Below, in pieces: positions 35,091 to 43,372 of a stretch of DNA of 64,000 bases. Both the position numbers and the translations under genes were made by a program. Location: positions 248,001 to 312,000 of the forward strand of contig CAZJHH010000001.1 of NCBI GenBank assembly GCA_964545875.1, written 5' to 3'. The DNA comes from DAIPKP01 sp964545875 (GTDB lineage Bacteria; Synergistota; Synergistia; Synergistales; Aminiphilaceae). The notes below the pieces were generated by a model. It did no database searches and was not told where the DNA came from. It worked only from the letters and a program-made list of their open reading frames with translations. Numbering within the stretch: the stretch's first letter is position 1; each line of letters begins with the position of its first letter.

Positions 35091-36454
35091 AGAGCTCCGG
35101 GAGCTCTCTTCGGAGAAAGGCCGGTACAATCGCGGGATTGCTTCTGGGAGGATTCCTCTTCTTCGGAGGGGTTTCATCTCCTTGTGCGGACGAGGCTGTC
35201 CTCAGGGATGAGGAGCGCATTCCCCAGCGGCCGGTGCACTACCTTTCCCGGGAGTGGAAGGTTCCCCTGGTTTCTCGGGAGGAGCAGCTTCGAAACTATG
35301 AAGAGTTCCGCCAGCGGTATTTCGCTCCCTGGAACGAAGATTGTGCCGTGGCGGAGCAGGATCTCCTCTGGCCCTTCGAATGGCTGGAAAAACGAAATCT
35401 TTACGGAGAGAATCTCCGGCCCCGGGAGAAGGGGTGGCTGGAAAGCCAGCGCCGCAACGCCCGACTTTCTGCGGCGGGAGAGATTTCCCATCCGGGAATT
35501 GCCGTGCAGGAGACGGATCTTCGCCTCTTTCCCACCCGGGAACCCGCCTTCTACGACCCTTCTCTGGCGGGGGAGGGATATCCCTTCGACTACCTTCAAA
35601 ACTCCACTCTCAAGCCTTTGGAGCCGGTCTTTCTCTCGCATGCTTCCGAGGATGGGGCGTGGATCTACGTAAAGGGCTCCTCCGCCTCGGGATGGGTGGA
35701 TGCGCGCCATGTGGCCCGCATATCTCCGGAGATGCGGGCTTCCTGGATCTCCATGCCCCAGGTGGTGGTGCTCCGGGAAAAGACCTCCCTGCGGGACCGG
35801 GAAGGAAATTTTCTCGGTGTCGCCAAGACGGGAACCCTGCTTCCTCTTATGGAGAGTCCCCTTCCGGGGGGAGTATTTCGAGCCCTGGGGGTTCGCCGGA
35901 GCCCTTCGGGGGAAGCCCTCTCCCTGGAAGTTTCTCTTTCCCGGGAGGAGGGAGAGCTCATGCCTCTGGCCTTCACCGAGTGGAATGCCATGAAAGTTCT
36001 CGAAGAGCTTCAGGGAGAGCTCTATGGCTGGGGAGGGTTGGTGCAGAACCGGGATTGCTCTGCGGCGGTACGGGATTTCTTCATTCCCTTCGGGCTCTGG
36101 CTCCCCAGGAACTCCCGGTATCAGGCCCAGACGGGAAGAGTTCTGGAGGTGGGAGATCTGGCTCCCGGGGAGAAGGCGGCCCTTCTCCTGGAGGAAGGCA
36201 AGCCCTTCCGCACTCTGGTGGGCATGCCGGGACACATCATGCTCTACGTGGGAGTTCATGGAGAGACCCCGGTGGTTTTCCACAATACCTGGGGGATCAA
36301 AACCCTGGAAAATGGCCGGGAGGGGCGATACATCATCGGCCGGGCCCTCTTTACAAGCCTGGAAGCGGGAAAGGATCTGCCCCACCGATATCCCGGAAAG
36401 ACGTTGCTGATTCATCGAATCACCGCCTTCGCCTTTCCCTGGGAGACCAAGTAG
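35087..36454 (+). CDS. Exported SH3-NlpC/P60 cell-wall hydrolase
   Basis: 455 residues from a TTG at 35087 overlapping the previous stop. Signal peptide about 10-32. An N-terminal helical module with paired Trp/Phe and SH3-like segments (WIYVKGSSASGWVDARHV and the following VVLREKTSLRDREGN) lead to an NlpC/P60 peptidase domain (about 310-440). Catalytic Cys is in NRDCSAAVRDFF and His in GMPGHIMLYVG. Layout matches the SH3_6/SH3_7-NlpC_P60 family that cleaves peptidoglycan stem peptides. The CheW-repeat gene starts 16 nt later. Confidence 0.85.
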   Translation: MKSSGSSLRRKAGTIAGLLLGGFLFFGGVSSPCADEAVLRDEERIPQRPVHYLSREWKVPLVSREEQLRNYEEFRQRYFAPWNEDCAVAEQDLLWPFEWLEKRNLYGENLRPREKGWLESQRRNARLSAAGEISHPGIAVQETDLRLFPTREPAFYDPSLAGEGYPFDYLQNSTLKPLEPVFLSHASEDGAWIYVKGSSASGWVDARHVARISPEMRASWISMPQVVVLREKTSLRDREGNFLGVAKTGTLLPLMESPLPGGVFRALGVRRSPSGEALSLEVSLSREEGELMPLAFTEWNAMKVLEELQGELYGWGGLVQNRDCSAAVRDFFIPFGLWLPRNSRYQAQTGRVLEVGDLAPGEKAALLLEEGKPFRTLVGMPGHIMLYVGVHGETPVVFHNTWGIKTLENGREGRYIIGRALFTSLEAGKDLPHRYPGKTLLIHRITAFAFPWETK

Positions 36455-36470
36455 CGAGGAGGAAATAGGT

Positions 36471-37925
36471 ATGAACGGTACGCGGAGCTACGTGGAATTT
36501 CTGCTGAACGGCAGGGAGTTTGCGGTTCCTCTGGAGGATGTTCGGGAGATTATCGCCCTTCCCGACATCACTCCTCTTCCCATGGCCTCGGAAAACGTTC
36601 GGGGTATGATCAACCTGCGGGGGGAGGTCATGCCCGTGGTGGATCTGGACAGCCGCCTGGGAAGCTATACCGAGAAAAAGGGAGAGCGTAACGAAGTTCT
36701 CATTCTGAACATGGAAGGCTATTCCCTGGGGGTGGTGGTGGAACAGGCCCAGCAGGTGGTGGAGTTCGAAGAGGAAAGCATCGAGGTCGAAGAGGGGGCC
36801 GGAGGCATCGTCCGGGGAGTGGTGCATCATAACGAAAAGCTTGTGGTGGTGCTCGATTCGGAACGCATTCTCAACATAGATCGGGAGTCCCTGGAAACCA
36901 TCCGGAAAAACCGGAAGAAGGAATCCGCGGAAGTTCAGGAGCAGCACGACACCTCCCGGCAGATCGTCACCTTCGATCTCGAAGGAGAGGTTTACGCCTT
37001 TCCTCTGGAGGACGTGCAGGAAATTTTGCGCTATCAGGATCCCGTACCCGTGCCGGATTCGCCTTCTTCCGTAAAGGGAGTGCTCCACGTGCGGGGGAGC
37101 ATTCTTCCGGTGCTCTCTCTCCGAAAGCGGCTCCAGCTGGAGGACACATCCTTCCGCCCCGAGGCGGGTAAAATTCTCGTGGGAGACTACGGATCCTTCC
37201 GGATCGGCTTTATCGCCGACGGTATCCGGGAGGTGCTCACGGTGATGGAAAACGAGATAAGCCCTCCTCCCGGAATAACCCGGTCGGAATCGGGGGCCGC
37301 CAGCGTTATCGGTATCGTGCACACCCGGGGGCAGGTTATCGCTCTTCTCGGCAAGGAAGGCCTGGTGGATAGGGATGCCATGGCATCCATGACCGGGGAG
37401 ATGCAGAAGGATTCTCTCCTGCGCCAGAAGGGGGAGGAGCGGGAAACCTTCGTGGTCTTTCTCGTGGCGGGTCAGGCCATGGGGCTTCCCATCACCACCA
37501 TTCGGGAAATTAACCGGATCGATGAAATCGCCCGGCTTCCGGGAGTGCCCTCCTACGTGGAGGGAGTCATGAATCTTCGGGGAGAGATCGTTCCCGCTCT
37601 CAGCATGCGGAAACGCCTTTCCATGACATCTTCCGAAGCCGTGGAGGAGAAGGAACAGAGGGTGCTGGTAATTGAAACCGGGGATACCCTGGCGGGATTC
37701 ATTGTGGACGAGGTCTCGGGAGTGGCGGAGGTGCCCCGCTCGAAAATCGGCGCTCCTCCCCTGCTTCGGGATGCGAGAATGGAGTTCGGCGAGGCCGCCG
37801 AGGTGGTACAGCGGGTGGCCCGGGTTCGGGAAGATGATCGGGAGCGGATCATTCTCATCGTGGACGAAGAGAAAATCCTCTCTCCCAAAGAGGCCCGGGC
37901 TCTCCGCGAAGCTGCGGGATCCTGA
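36471..37925 (+). CDS. Protein of three tandem CheW domains
   Basis: 484 residues, GAGGAGG upstream. Three CheW modules, about 5-140, 160-310 and 325-475. Each has the expected pattern: an (F/Y)xxPLEDVxEI-type strand, then VRGMINLRGEVMPVVDL, VKGVLHVRGSILPVLSL and VEGVMNLRGEIVPALSM, and a closing GVVV/GFIADGI/GFIVDEVSGV strand. No catalytic part. CheW links receptors to CheA, so a triple CheW could bridge several receptors or kinases in an array. It lies outside the large chemosensory operon, between a wall hydrolase and a nucleotidase, and no receptor is adjacent. A cheY gene follows after the nucleotidase. Confidence 0.92.
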   Translation: MNGTRSYVEFLLNGREFAVPLEDVREIIALPDITPLPMASENVRGMINLRGEVMPVVDLDSRLGSYTEKKGERNEVLILNMEGYSLGVVVEQAQQVVEFEEESIEVEEGAGGIVRGVVHHNEKLVVVLDSERILNIDRESLETIRKNRKKESAEVQEQHDTSRQIVTFDLEGEVYAFPLEDVQEILRYQDPVPVPDSPSSVKGVLHVRGSILPVLSLRKRLQLEDTSFRPEAGKILVGDYGSFRIGFIADGIREVLTVMENEISPPPGITRSESGAASVIGIVHTRGQVIALLGKEGLVDRDAMASMTGEMQKDSLLRQKGEERETFVVFLVAGQAMGLPITTIREINRIDEIARLPGVPSYVEGVMNLRGEIVPALSMRKRLSMTSSEAVEEKEQRVLVIETGDTLAGFIVDEVSGVAEVPRSKIGAPPLLRDARMEFGEAAEVVQRVARVREDDRERIILIVDEEKILSPKEARALREAAGS

Positions 37926-38000
37926 TCTCCCGGCATCATGGCGGGCTGGCGCAGCAGGAGTGTTCTGATATCTTGACAATCTGAAGGAGGCATCGAGGAA

Positions 38001-39650
38001 ATGCAAATCTGGAAACGGGGCATGGCGGTTCTGGGAATCCTGCTTCTCTTTGCGGGAGTCGCTCTGGCAGGGGAGAAACATATCACCTTTGTCAGCATCA
38101 ACGATATGCACGGCCACATCTTTCCCTATACGGTATCCGTGACGGTGGACGGAGAAAAACAGAAGGCCGAAGTGGGAGGTCTCGGGCGATTTGCCACGGT
38201 GGTAAACGAGGAAGAGCTTGCCAATCCGGGAAATCTTTTCGTCACCAATGCGGGAGATATCAACGAAGGTCCGCTTTTCTACTTCTTCCACGGCGGCGCC
38301 GAGACCACCGGGCTCAATCAGGCGGGAGTGGAGATCGCCACCCTGGGCAATCACGAGTTCGATCTCGGAGAGGCCATTCTTCTGGAGGCCATGAGCAAGG
38401 CGAACTATCCCTTTGTGGTGTCCAACCTGGTGCCTCGGGAAGGGGAGCTTCCGGAGAACATGCTTGCCACCCATACCATGACGGCGGAAAACGGAACCAA
38501 GGTGGGCTTCTTCGGTCTGCTTCCGGGAGAGCTTCATGCGGTTACGGGAGGCGCGGAAAGATTTGACGTGCGTCAGGACTTTCCCGAAGTGGCCCGGGAG
38601 ATGGTGAAAGCTCTTCGGGATCAGGGATGCCACGTGGTGGTGGCCCTTAGCCACATCGGCTACGGCGAGGATCTTCGGCTTGCGGAAAACGTGGGGGGGA
38701 TCGACCTCATTCTCGGAGGGCACAGTCATACGGCGGTGCAGGACAAAGTCTTGGCGGAAGGCCCTCAAGGCTGGAAGACCCTGGTAACCCAGGCGGGAGC
38801 CATGGGTCGATATGCCGGAGTGGTGCACCTGGTGCTCGAAAAGGATGCGGTGAATCTCGAAAAGAGTACCTGGGAGCTGCGAGAGCTTACGGCTTCCATC
38901 CCCCAGGATCCCCGGGTGGTACAGGCCCTTCTCCCCTTCCAGGAAAAGATCGAAGAGGAGCTTGGAAAGCCTTTCTCCACCCTCACGGTGGATGCGGATG
39001 CCCGCAAGGCGGTTGTACGGGCTCAGGAATCCGCCCTGGGGAACGTACTGGCGGATGCTCTTCGATGGAAGGCCAAGAGCCGCATAGCGGTGCTCAACGG
39101 CGGAGGCATCCGGGGTGACAAGGTCTATCCTGCGGGAGATCTTTCCTACCGTACCCTCTACGAAATATTCCCCTACGGGAACACCCTCTCCATGGTGGAC
39201 CTGAAGGGATCCGACATTCGGGAAATTCTCGAAATTTCCGCCTCCGCCCTGGTGGGCCCCGAAGATGATTATGACAGCGCCCTTCGCACTCCCACGGGGG
39301 GATTCCTCCAGCTTTCGGGGCTGAAGGTGGTTTACGATCTTACGGCGGAGCCTGCTCTCATCGACAATGACAACGTGCGCCAGCGGGAGGGAAAGCGCCT
39401 GGTCTCTGCGGAGGTTCTTCAGGAGGACGGTACCTGGCTTCCCCTGAGAGATGACGAAGTCTACTCCGTGGCGACCATGAACTGGACCTCCGGAGGAGGA
39501 GACAAGTTCTACGTTTTCGGAGAGCGCAAAAAGGAGGGTGCCGAGTACGACAGCCGGGTGATGGACGTGGAGGTTATTGCGGAATACGTCCGGGAGCAGG
39601 GAGGACTAACTCCCTATCTGGATAACCGGATCATCCTTCAGGGAAAATAA
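38001..39650 (+). CDS. Exported 5'-nucleotidase / 2',3'-cyclic phosphodiesterase family (UshA-like)
   Basis: 549 residues. Signal peptide ends near GVALAGE. Dimetal motifs: SINDMHGHIFPY, TNAGDINEGP, TLGNHEFDLG, ALSHIGYGED and GGHSHT. The C-terminal substrate domain has NGGGIRGDKVYPAGDLSYRTLYEIFPYGNTL. Periplasmic dephosphorylation of nucleotides. AGGAGG and GAGG sites precede the start; a terminator follows. Confidence 0.92.
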   Translation: MQIWKRGMAVLGILLLFAGVALAGEKHITFVSINDMHGHIFPYTVSVTVDGEKQKAEVGGLGRFATVVNEEELANPGNLFVTNAGDINEGPLFYFFHGGAETTGLNQAGVEIATLGNHEFDLGEAILLEAMSKANYPFVVSNLVPREGELPENMLATHTMTAENGTKVGFFGLLPGELHAVTGGAERFDVRQDFPEVAREMVKALRDQGCHVVVALSHIGYGEDLRLAENVGGIDLILGGHSHTAVQDKVLAEGPQGWKTLVTQAGAMGRYAGVVHLVLEKDAVNLEKSTWELRELTASIPQDPRVVQALLPFQEKIEEELGKPFSTLTVDADARKAVVRAQESALGNVLADALRWKAKSRIAVLNGGGIRGDKVYPAGDLSYRTLYEIFPYGNTLSMVDLKGSDIREILEISASALVGPEDDYDSALRTPTGGFLQLSGLKVVYDLTAEPALIDNDNVRQREGKRLVSAEVLQEDGTWLPLRDDEVYSVATMNWTSGGGDKFYVFGERKKEGAEYDSRVMDVEVIAEYVREQGGLTPYLDNRIILQGK

Positions 39651-39700
39651 CGCAAAAAACGGGTGTCTTTCCGAAACCTATGCAAAATAGCGGGTCTAAA

Positions 39701-39730
39701 GGTGGAAGCTTGAGGCTTCCACCTTTTTTT
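39701..39730 (+). terminator. Intrinsic terminator of the 5'-nucleotidase gene
   Basis: Perfect 9-bp stem (39701-39709, 39715-39723) with T7. Confidence 0.9.
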
Positions 39731-39786
39731 GTTGCCCCGCTAATGATACAGTGAGAATCCATTCTGCCTATATGGAGGAGATGTCC

Positions 39787-40152
39787 ATGGCGATCAAAGT
39801 CCTTGTGGTAGACGATGCGGCGTTCATGCGGATGATGCTTTCAAAAATACTTACGGATAACGGATATGCCGTGGTGGGAGAGGCGGCGAATGGTGCCGAA
39901 GCGGTAGAGAAATACGAGGAACTCCAGCCCGATATCGTTACCATGGACATTACCATGCCCGGCGTTACCGGGGTGGAGGCGGTGCAGAAGATCATGAAAA
40001 AACATCCCGAAGCGAAGATCGTCATGGTAAGCGCCATGGGGCAGCAATCTATGGTGGTCGAAGCTGTTCGGGCGGGGGCTAAGGACTTTATCGTCAAACC
40101 CTTCAACGCGGAGCGTATCGTGGAGGCCTTTCGAAAGATCGCCTCCTGTTGA
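39787..40152 (+). CDS. cheY: CheY-type response regulator
   Basis: 121 residues from ATG 39787 (GGAGG 8 nt upstream). Single receiver domain: acidic pair in VLVVDDAAFMRMML, phospho-Asp in DIVTMDITMPGVTG, Thr/Ser in MVSAMGQQ and Lys in FIVKPFN. The sequence is of the chemotaxis CheY class (motor-type). Monocistronic between two terminators. The Wsp-like operon lacks a CheY, so this may serve a separate motility pathway or the triple-CheW protein. Confidence 0.85.
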   Translation: MAIKVLVVDDAAFMRMMLSKILTDNGYAVVGEAANGAEAVEKYEELQPDIVTMDITMPGVTGVEAVQKIMKKHPEAKIVMVSAMGQQSMVVEAVRAGAKDFIVKPFNAERIVEAFRKIASC

Positions 40153-40165
40153 TTCCGGGGAAGAG

Positions 40166-40189
40166 GCCCCCTTCCGGAAAGGGGCTTTT
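40166..40189 (+). terminator. Intrinsic terminator of cheY
   Basis: GC-rich stem (GCCCC...GGGGC, 40166-40185) followed by TTTT. Confidence 0.7.
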
Positions 40190-40202
40190 AGGTCTGTCCG
40201 CA

Positions 40203-40267
40203 GATGCACACAGCAAAGGCACCTCGAAGGAGCTCATGCTCTTCGGGGTGCCTTTGCTGTGTGCATC
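40203..40267. repeat. Long inverted repeat between convergent genes
   Basis: 21-bp perfect arms (40203-40223 and 40247-40267); the inner 23 nt also pair imperfectly, giving nearly 30 paired positions. It sits between cheY and the convergent GGDEF gene. Only TTT follows on the plus strand. Probably a bidirectional terminator, but longer than the others in this window. Confidence 0.8.
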
Positions 40268-40315
40268 TTTGCAGGGATGGCCGGGTTTTTCTGCGGGTCA
40301 TGGGGTATTGTTCCG

Positions 40316-41851
40316 TCAGGAGTTCTTTCGAAAATCCGAAAATTCCGGAGAACGTTGGCCCGTACGGTTTTTGCCCTCGCGCTTTGCCTCGTAAAGCGCC
40401 GCATCCGCAGCGGTTACCGCCCTGTCTGGGGAAGTACTTCCGTTCCAGAAAGACACTCCCAGGCTGAGGGTGACAGAGATGGATTTCCCCTGGTAGTAGA
40501 GGGGGGTCTGTTCCACCTTGCTTCGGATTCGTTCTCCAAGCCGGTAGGCCTCTTCCGGGGATGTATTTGGAAGCAGAATGATGAATTCCTCTCCTCCGTA
40601 CCGGGCCGCCGTGTAGGGTTGCTCCAGAGTTTCTCTCAGTATGGCGGCAAGCTCTATCAGAACTTGATCCCCCGCATCATGCCCGTAGCAGTCGTTGACG
40701 CTTTTGAAGTCGTCCATATCCAGAAGCAGAATGGCAAAGGGGGTTTTTCCTCGTTCCAGGGCTTCCATGGTTTCGTTTGCATGACGCCGGTTATGGAGGT
40801 TTGTGAGGCTGTCGGTAATGCTCAGTTTTCGGAGCTGTTTTTCCACCTTCCGACGTTCGAGAACTTCCTTTTCCAGCAGTTGATTCTTTTCTTCCAGCAG
40901 AGCCGTACGTTCCCGCACCCGGTTTTCCAGGGTCTGGCTGTAGCGCTTGAGAAGATTGTTGGCGTTCTGTACCTCCAATCCCTGATGTTCCACGCGCTGG
41001 AGAGTGAAAAGAAGGGTTCGTTTGAGCTCGAGAAAGGCTCTCTTGAGCCGCTCCATCTCCCGAAAATTCGCAGGAAGGGAGTGTGTTCTGCTTCGTTCCA
41101 GATATTGCAAAAGCTCTCCCGAGGATCCTGAAAAGGTGTTGATCTTTTCGAGATCCTCCGCGAGGAGCGAGAGAGGTTCTTCCATATTGCGGAGCACGAA
41201 GTAGAAAATCAGAAGAATGCCGCTGAAAAGGAGGAGAAGAATGCTTCCTGTGAGCAGAAAGAGATGTCTCCCCAGAAGATGCACGTTTTGCAGGCTGAAT
41301 CCCTGGCGGTAGCTTCCCAGAAGATCCTCCCCGGAAAAGATTTCCCAGAGGAGATCCACCACGTGGGTGCCTCGGAGGGCTTTCTTTTCGGAAAAAGGCT
41401 CTTCCATGTCTCGAGGAAGAGAGCCCATGCGGAGGGTACAGCGAATTCGGAAGGCCTCTTCCGGAGGAGGCGGAAAGAGGTGGATTCCTCGGATCGTTTC
41501 CCGATCAAGATGCTGGTCGAAATTCTGGGAATTTGCGGAGGGAGCGGAAAAAGCCAGGGGAATTCCCCGGGCATTTTTCAGGAGAAAGTAGAGCATTTCG
41601 GGGGTATTTTGGTATTCCCGCTGTAACGCCGCTGCCAGGGAGGTGTCATTATTCTCCAGGAAAAGCGGAGCTTTTTCCCGGAGAAAAACGTATCCTCCAA
41701 AGAGGCGTTTCTGGATTTCGTTTCTTTCCAGAAGCGTCTTTTGCTGGTGAGAAAAAAAGATGGTGATCCCCGAAAGAAGGAGGAGAAAGAGAAATCCCGT
41801 ATGGAGCAGCCCCTTGGCGACCATGGATTTTTTTACGTTGGGAGAAGTCAT
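40316..41851 (-). CDS. Membrane diguanylate cyclase with periplasmic sensor (GGDEF)
   Basis: 511 residues. Transmembrane helix 1 (about 14-33), a periplasmic region to about 195 with no recognised domain, helix 2 (about 197-220), a HAMP-like segment and coiled coil (220-345), then GGDEF (350-505) with AARYGGEEF and LLDMDDFKSVNDCYGHDAGD. The position of the RxxD inhibitory site reads QPYT, so feedback inhibition is not expected. Monocistronic. No strong ribosome site is seen before the start. Confidence 0.88.
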   Translation of the reverse strand: MTSPNVKKSMVAKGLLHTGFLFLLLLSGITIFFSHQQKTLLERNEIQKRLFGGYVFLREKAPLFLENNDTSLAAALQREYQNTPEMLYFLLKNARGIPLAFSAPSANSQNFDQHLDRETIRGIHLFPPPPEEAFRIRCTLRMGSLPRDMEEPFSEKKALRGTHVVDLLWEIFSGEDLLGSYRQGFSLQNVHLLGRHLFLLTGSILLLLFSGILLIFYFVLRNMEEPLSLLAEDLEKINTFSGSSGELLQYLERSRTHSLPANFREMERLKRAFLELKRTLLFTLQRVEHQGLEVQNANNLLKRYSQTLENRVRERTALLEEKNQLLEKEVLERRKVEKQLRKLSITDSLTNLHNRRHANETMEALERGKTPFAILLLDMDDFKSVNDCYGHDAGDQVLIELAAILRETLEQPYTAARYGGEEFIILLPNTSPEEAYRLGERIRSKVEQTPLYYQGKSISVTLSLGVSFWNGSTSPDRAVTAADAALYEAKREGKNRTGQRSPEFSDFRKNS

Positions 41852-42136
41852 GAGGGAGCCTTTTTATGAATAAAACAATAAAAACGGCTTGAAAGGGGGC
41901 AAAGCCTGCCACAACGGAAGAATCGGTTTCGTATAGGAAGAGCTCGTGTACCCATTGACATCCGGAAACGCCCCTTTTCCCAGAAGAGGAATGCTATTGC
42001 GAGTATTTTGCATAATTCTCACGGTCTTTCCATCATACCACAGACTCTCTTGGAGAGCATTTTTCCCACAAAAGAGAAATTTCTGAAAGCTTCGGTTATG
42101 AAAAATCCTGCCGGTGTCTGGGAAAAAAGAAATTTT
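41852..42136. other. Intergenic region between rpoN and GGDEF genes
   Basis: 285 bp with both flanking genes on the minus strand. It contains AT-rich segments and a short CTCTCC/GGAGAG hairpin near 42050-42062, perhaps part of rpoN termination. I could not place a convincing promoter. Confidence 0.4.
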
Positions 42137-43372
42137 TCAGGAAAGAAATCCGGAAAATTCTTTCTTCCGGCGCATTTGCAGAAGATGCCAGGAGAGGGTG
42201 CGGGCGGGGATGTTCAGTTCTTTTTCCAGATCCGCAAGTTTCGTGTGTTTGTGGTGTTCCCGAAGGTGCAGGCGGAGCTGGGCCACGGACATATCCGGGC
42301 GGCTTCGCAGGGGCCTGGAAAAGAGGGATTCCAGAAGCAGTGTTCCCCGGGGAGTGCGCAGCCAGGTAGCCCGGGCGATGCGGTGCACCGTGGAAGGAGC
42401 GAAGGAGAGATCTTGTCCCACCTTCGTAAGGGTAAGGGGTCCCGGAGCATCCTGACCTTTGGTGAGAAAGTTTTTCTGAGCCTCCACGGCCTTCCGGGCC
42501 ACGAGTATTCTTCCCCGGTAGCGCAGGGCGAGACATCGGGCCAGGTGTATCAGGTCTTTCCACTGACGCCGCAGGTGTGCCTCCTGCCGCCAGGGAAGGA
42601 GATCTTTCTCCGCCTCCAGCCTTGGAAGATTCTCCCGGAGGAGGCGCAGTTTCGGAGTCGTTCCCTCGAAGGTTACGTCTATTTCGGGTTGTACATAGGA
42701 GATCTCCCCGAAAGAGCTTCCCGGAGCGGGATCAAGCTCCCGAAGGGTTTCCAGAGCCTTTTTCAGCCCTTTGGAACTCCATCCCGAAGCATGGCGGATC
42801 TCCTGAAGCTTCCCCTCTTCGAGAAGGGGAGTGTATTTTCCCAGAAGCTCCAAAGCCTCCGGAGAAGGGTTTTTCCGGCGTTCCAGCTGCAGTCGCAAAC
42901 ATTCCGCCAGGTTCCGGGCGAGAAGCCCCGGCGGATCTACCTCTCTTTGAAGCCGGGGGAGAATCTTTTTCCAGGAGGCGAGGGATATGCCGAGATCCCG
43001 GGCAATCTCTTCGTCCTTTTCCGGAAGATATCCCCGGGAATCCACCCAGAGAAGGAGCCTCTCTCCGGAAAAAGATTCTTCCTCCCCAAGCATGGCCCAG
43101 GACAGGGCTATCTGGGGGAGCAGGTGTTCTTCCAGGGTTTGGGAAGAGAGGGCGTTTTCCTCCTCCCAGGGCTCCATCTGGTGGAATGATGCGGTCCAGG
43201 CGGGGGGGCGCAGAACGCCGAAGAGATTTTCCTTCAGCCTTTGGTGAAGAAGATCCTCCAGAGATGCCAGGGGAGCCGTGAGAAGCTGAATCTCCGAGAG
43301 CAGGAAGGCGAGGGGAATCTGTCGGAGCGAGATTTCCTTGGAGAGTCGAGGCTCGGGTTTACTCCATGACAT
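42137..43372 (-). CDS. rpoN: RNA polymerase sigma-54 factor, divergent
   Basis: 411 residues from ATG 43372 (GGAGG 10 nt upstream), overlapping the activator gene by 14 nt. Region I is present (SLRQIPLAFLLSEIQLLTAPL). The core-binding region follows (GYLPEKDEEIARDLGIS, VDPPGLLARNLAECLRLQL). The DNA-binding part has FAPSTVHRIARATWLRTPRG. The terminal RpoN box, normally ARRTVAKYRE, reads PARTLSWHLLQM here, and the protein is somewhat short for the family. Either promoter recognition is altered or the box is drifting. Encoded directly after its likely activator, which is uncommon. Confidence 0.85.
   Translation of the reverse strand: MSWSKPEPRLSKEISLRQIPLAFLLSEIQLLTAPLASLEDLLHQRLKENLFGVLRPPAWTASFHQMEPWEEENALSSQTLEEHLLPQIALSWAMLGEEESFSGERLLLWVDSRGYLPEKDEEIARDLGISLASWKKILPRLQREVDPPGLLARNLAECLRLQLERRKNPSPEALELLGKYTPLLEEGKLQEIRHASGWSSKGLKKALETLRELDPAPGSSFGEISYVQPEIDVTFEGTTPKLRLLRENLPRLEAEKDLLPWRQEAHLRRQWKDLIHLARCLALRYRGRILVARKAVEAQKNFLTKGQDAPGPLTLTKVGQDLSFAPSTVHRIARATWLRTPRGTLLLESLFSRPLRSRPDMSVAQLRLHLREHHKHTKLADLEKELNIPARTLSWHLLQMRRKKEFSGFLS

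Noticed and set aside
36420..38828. 802-codon minus-strand ORF opposite the triple-CheW gene
   Set aside because: Composition is His/Arg/Gly-rich with no domain, while the plus strand encodes three intact CheW domains.
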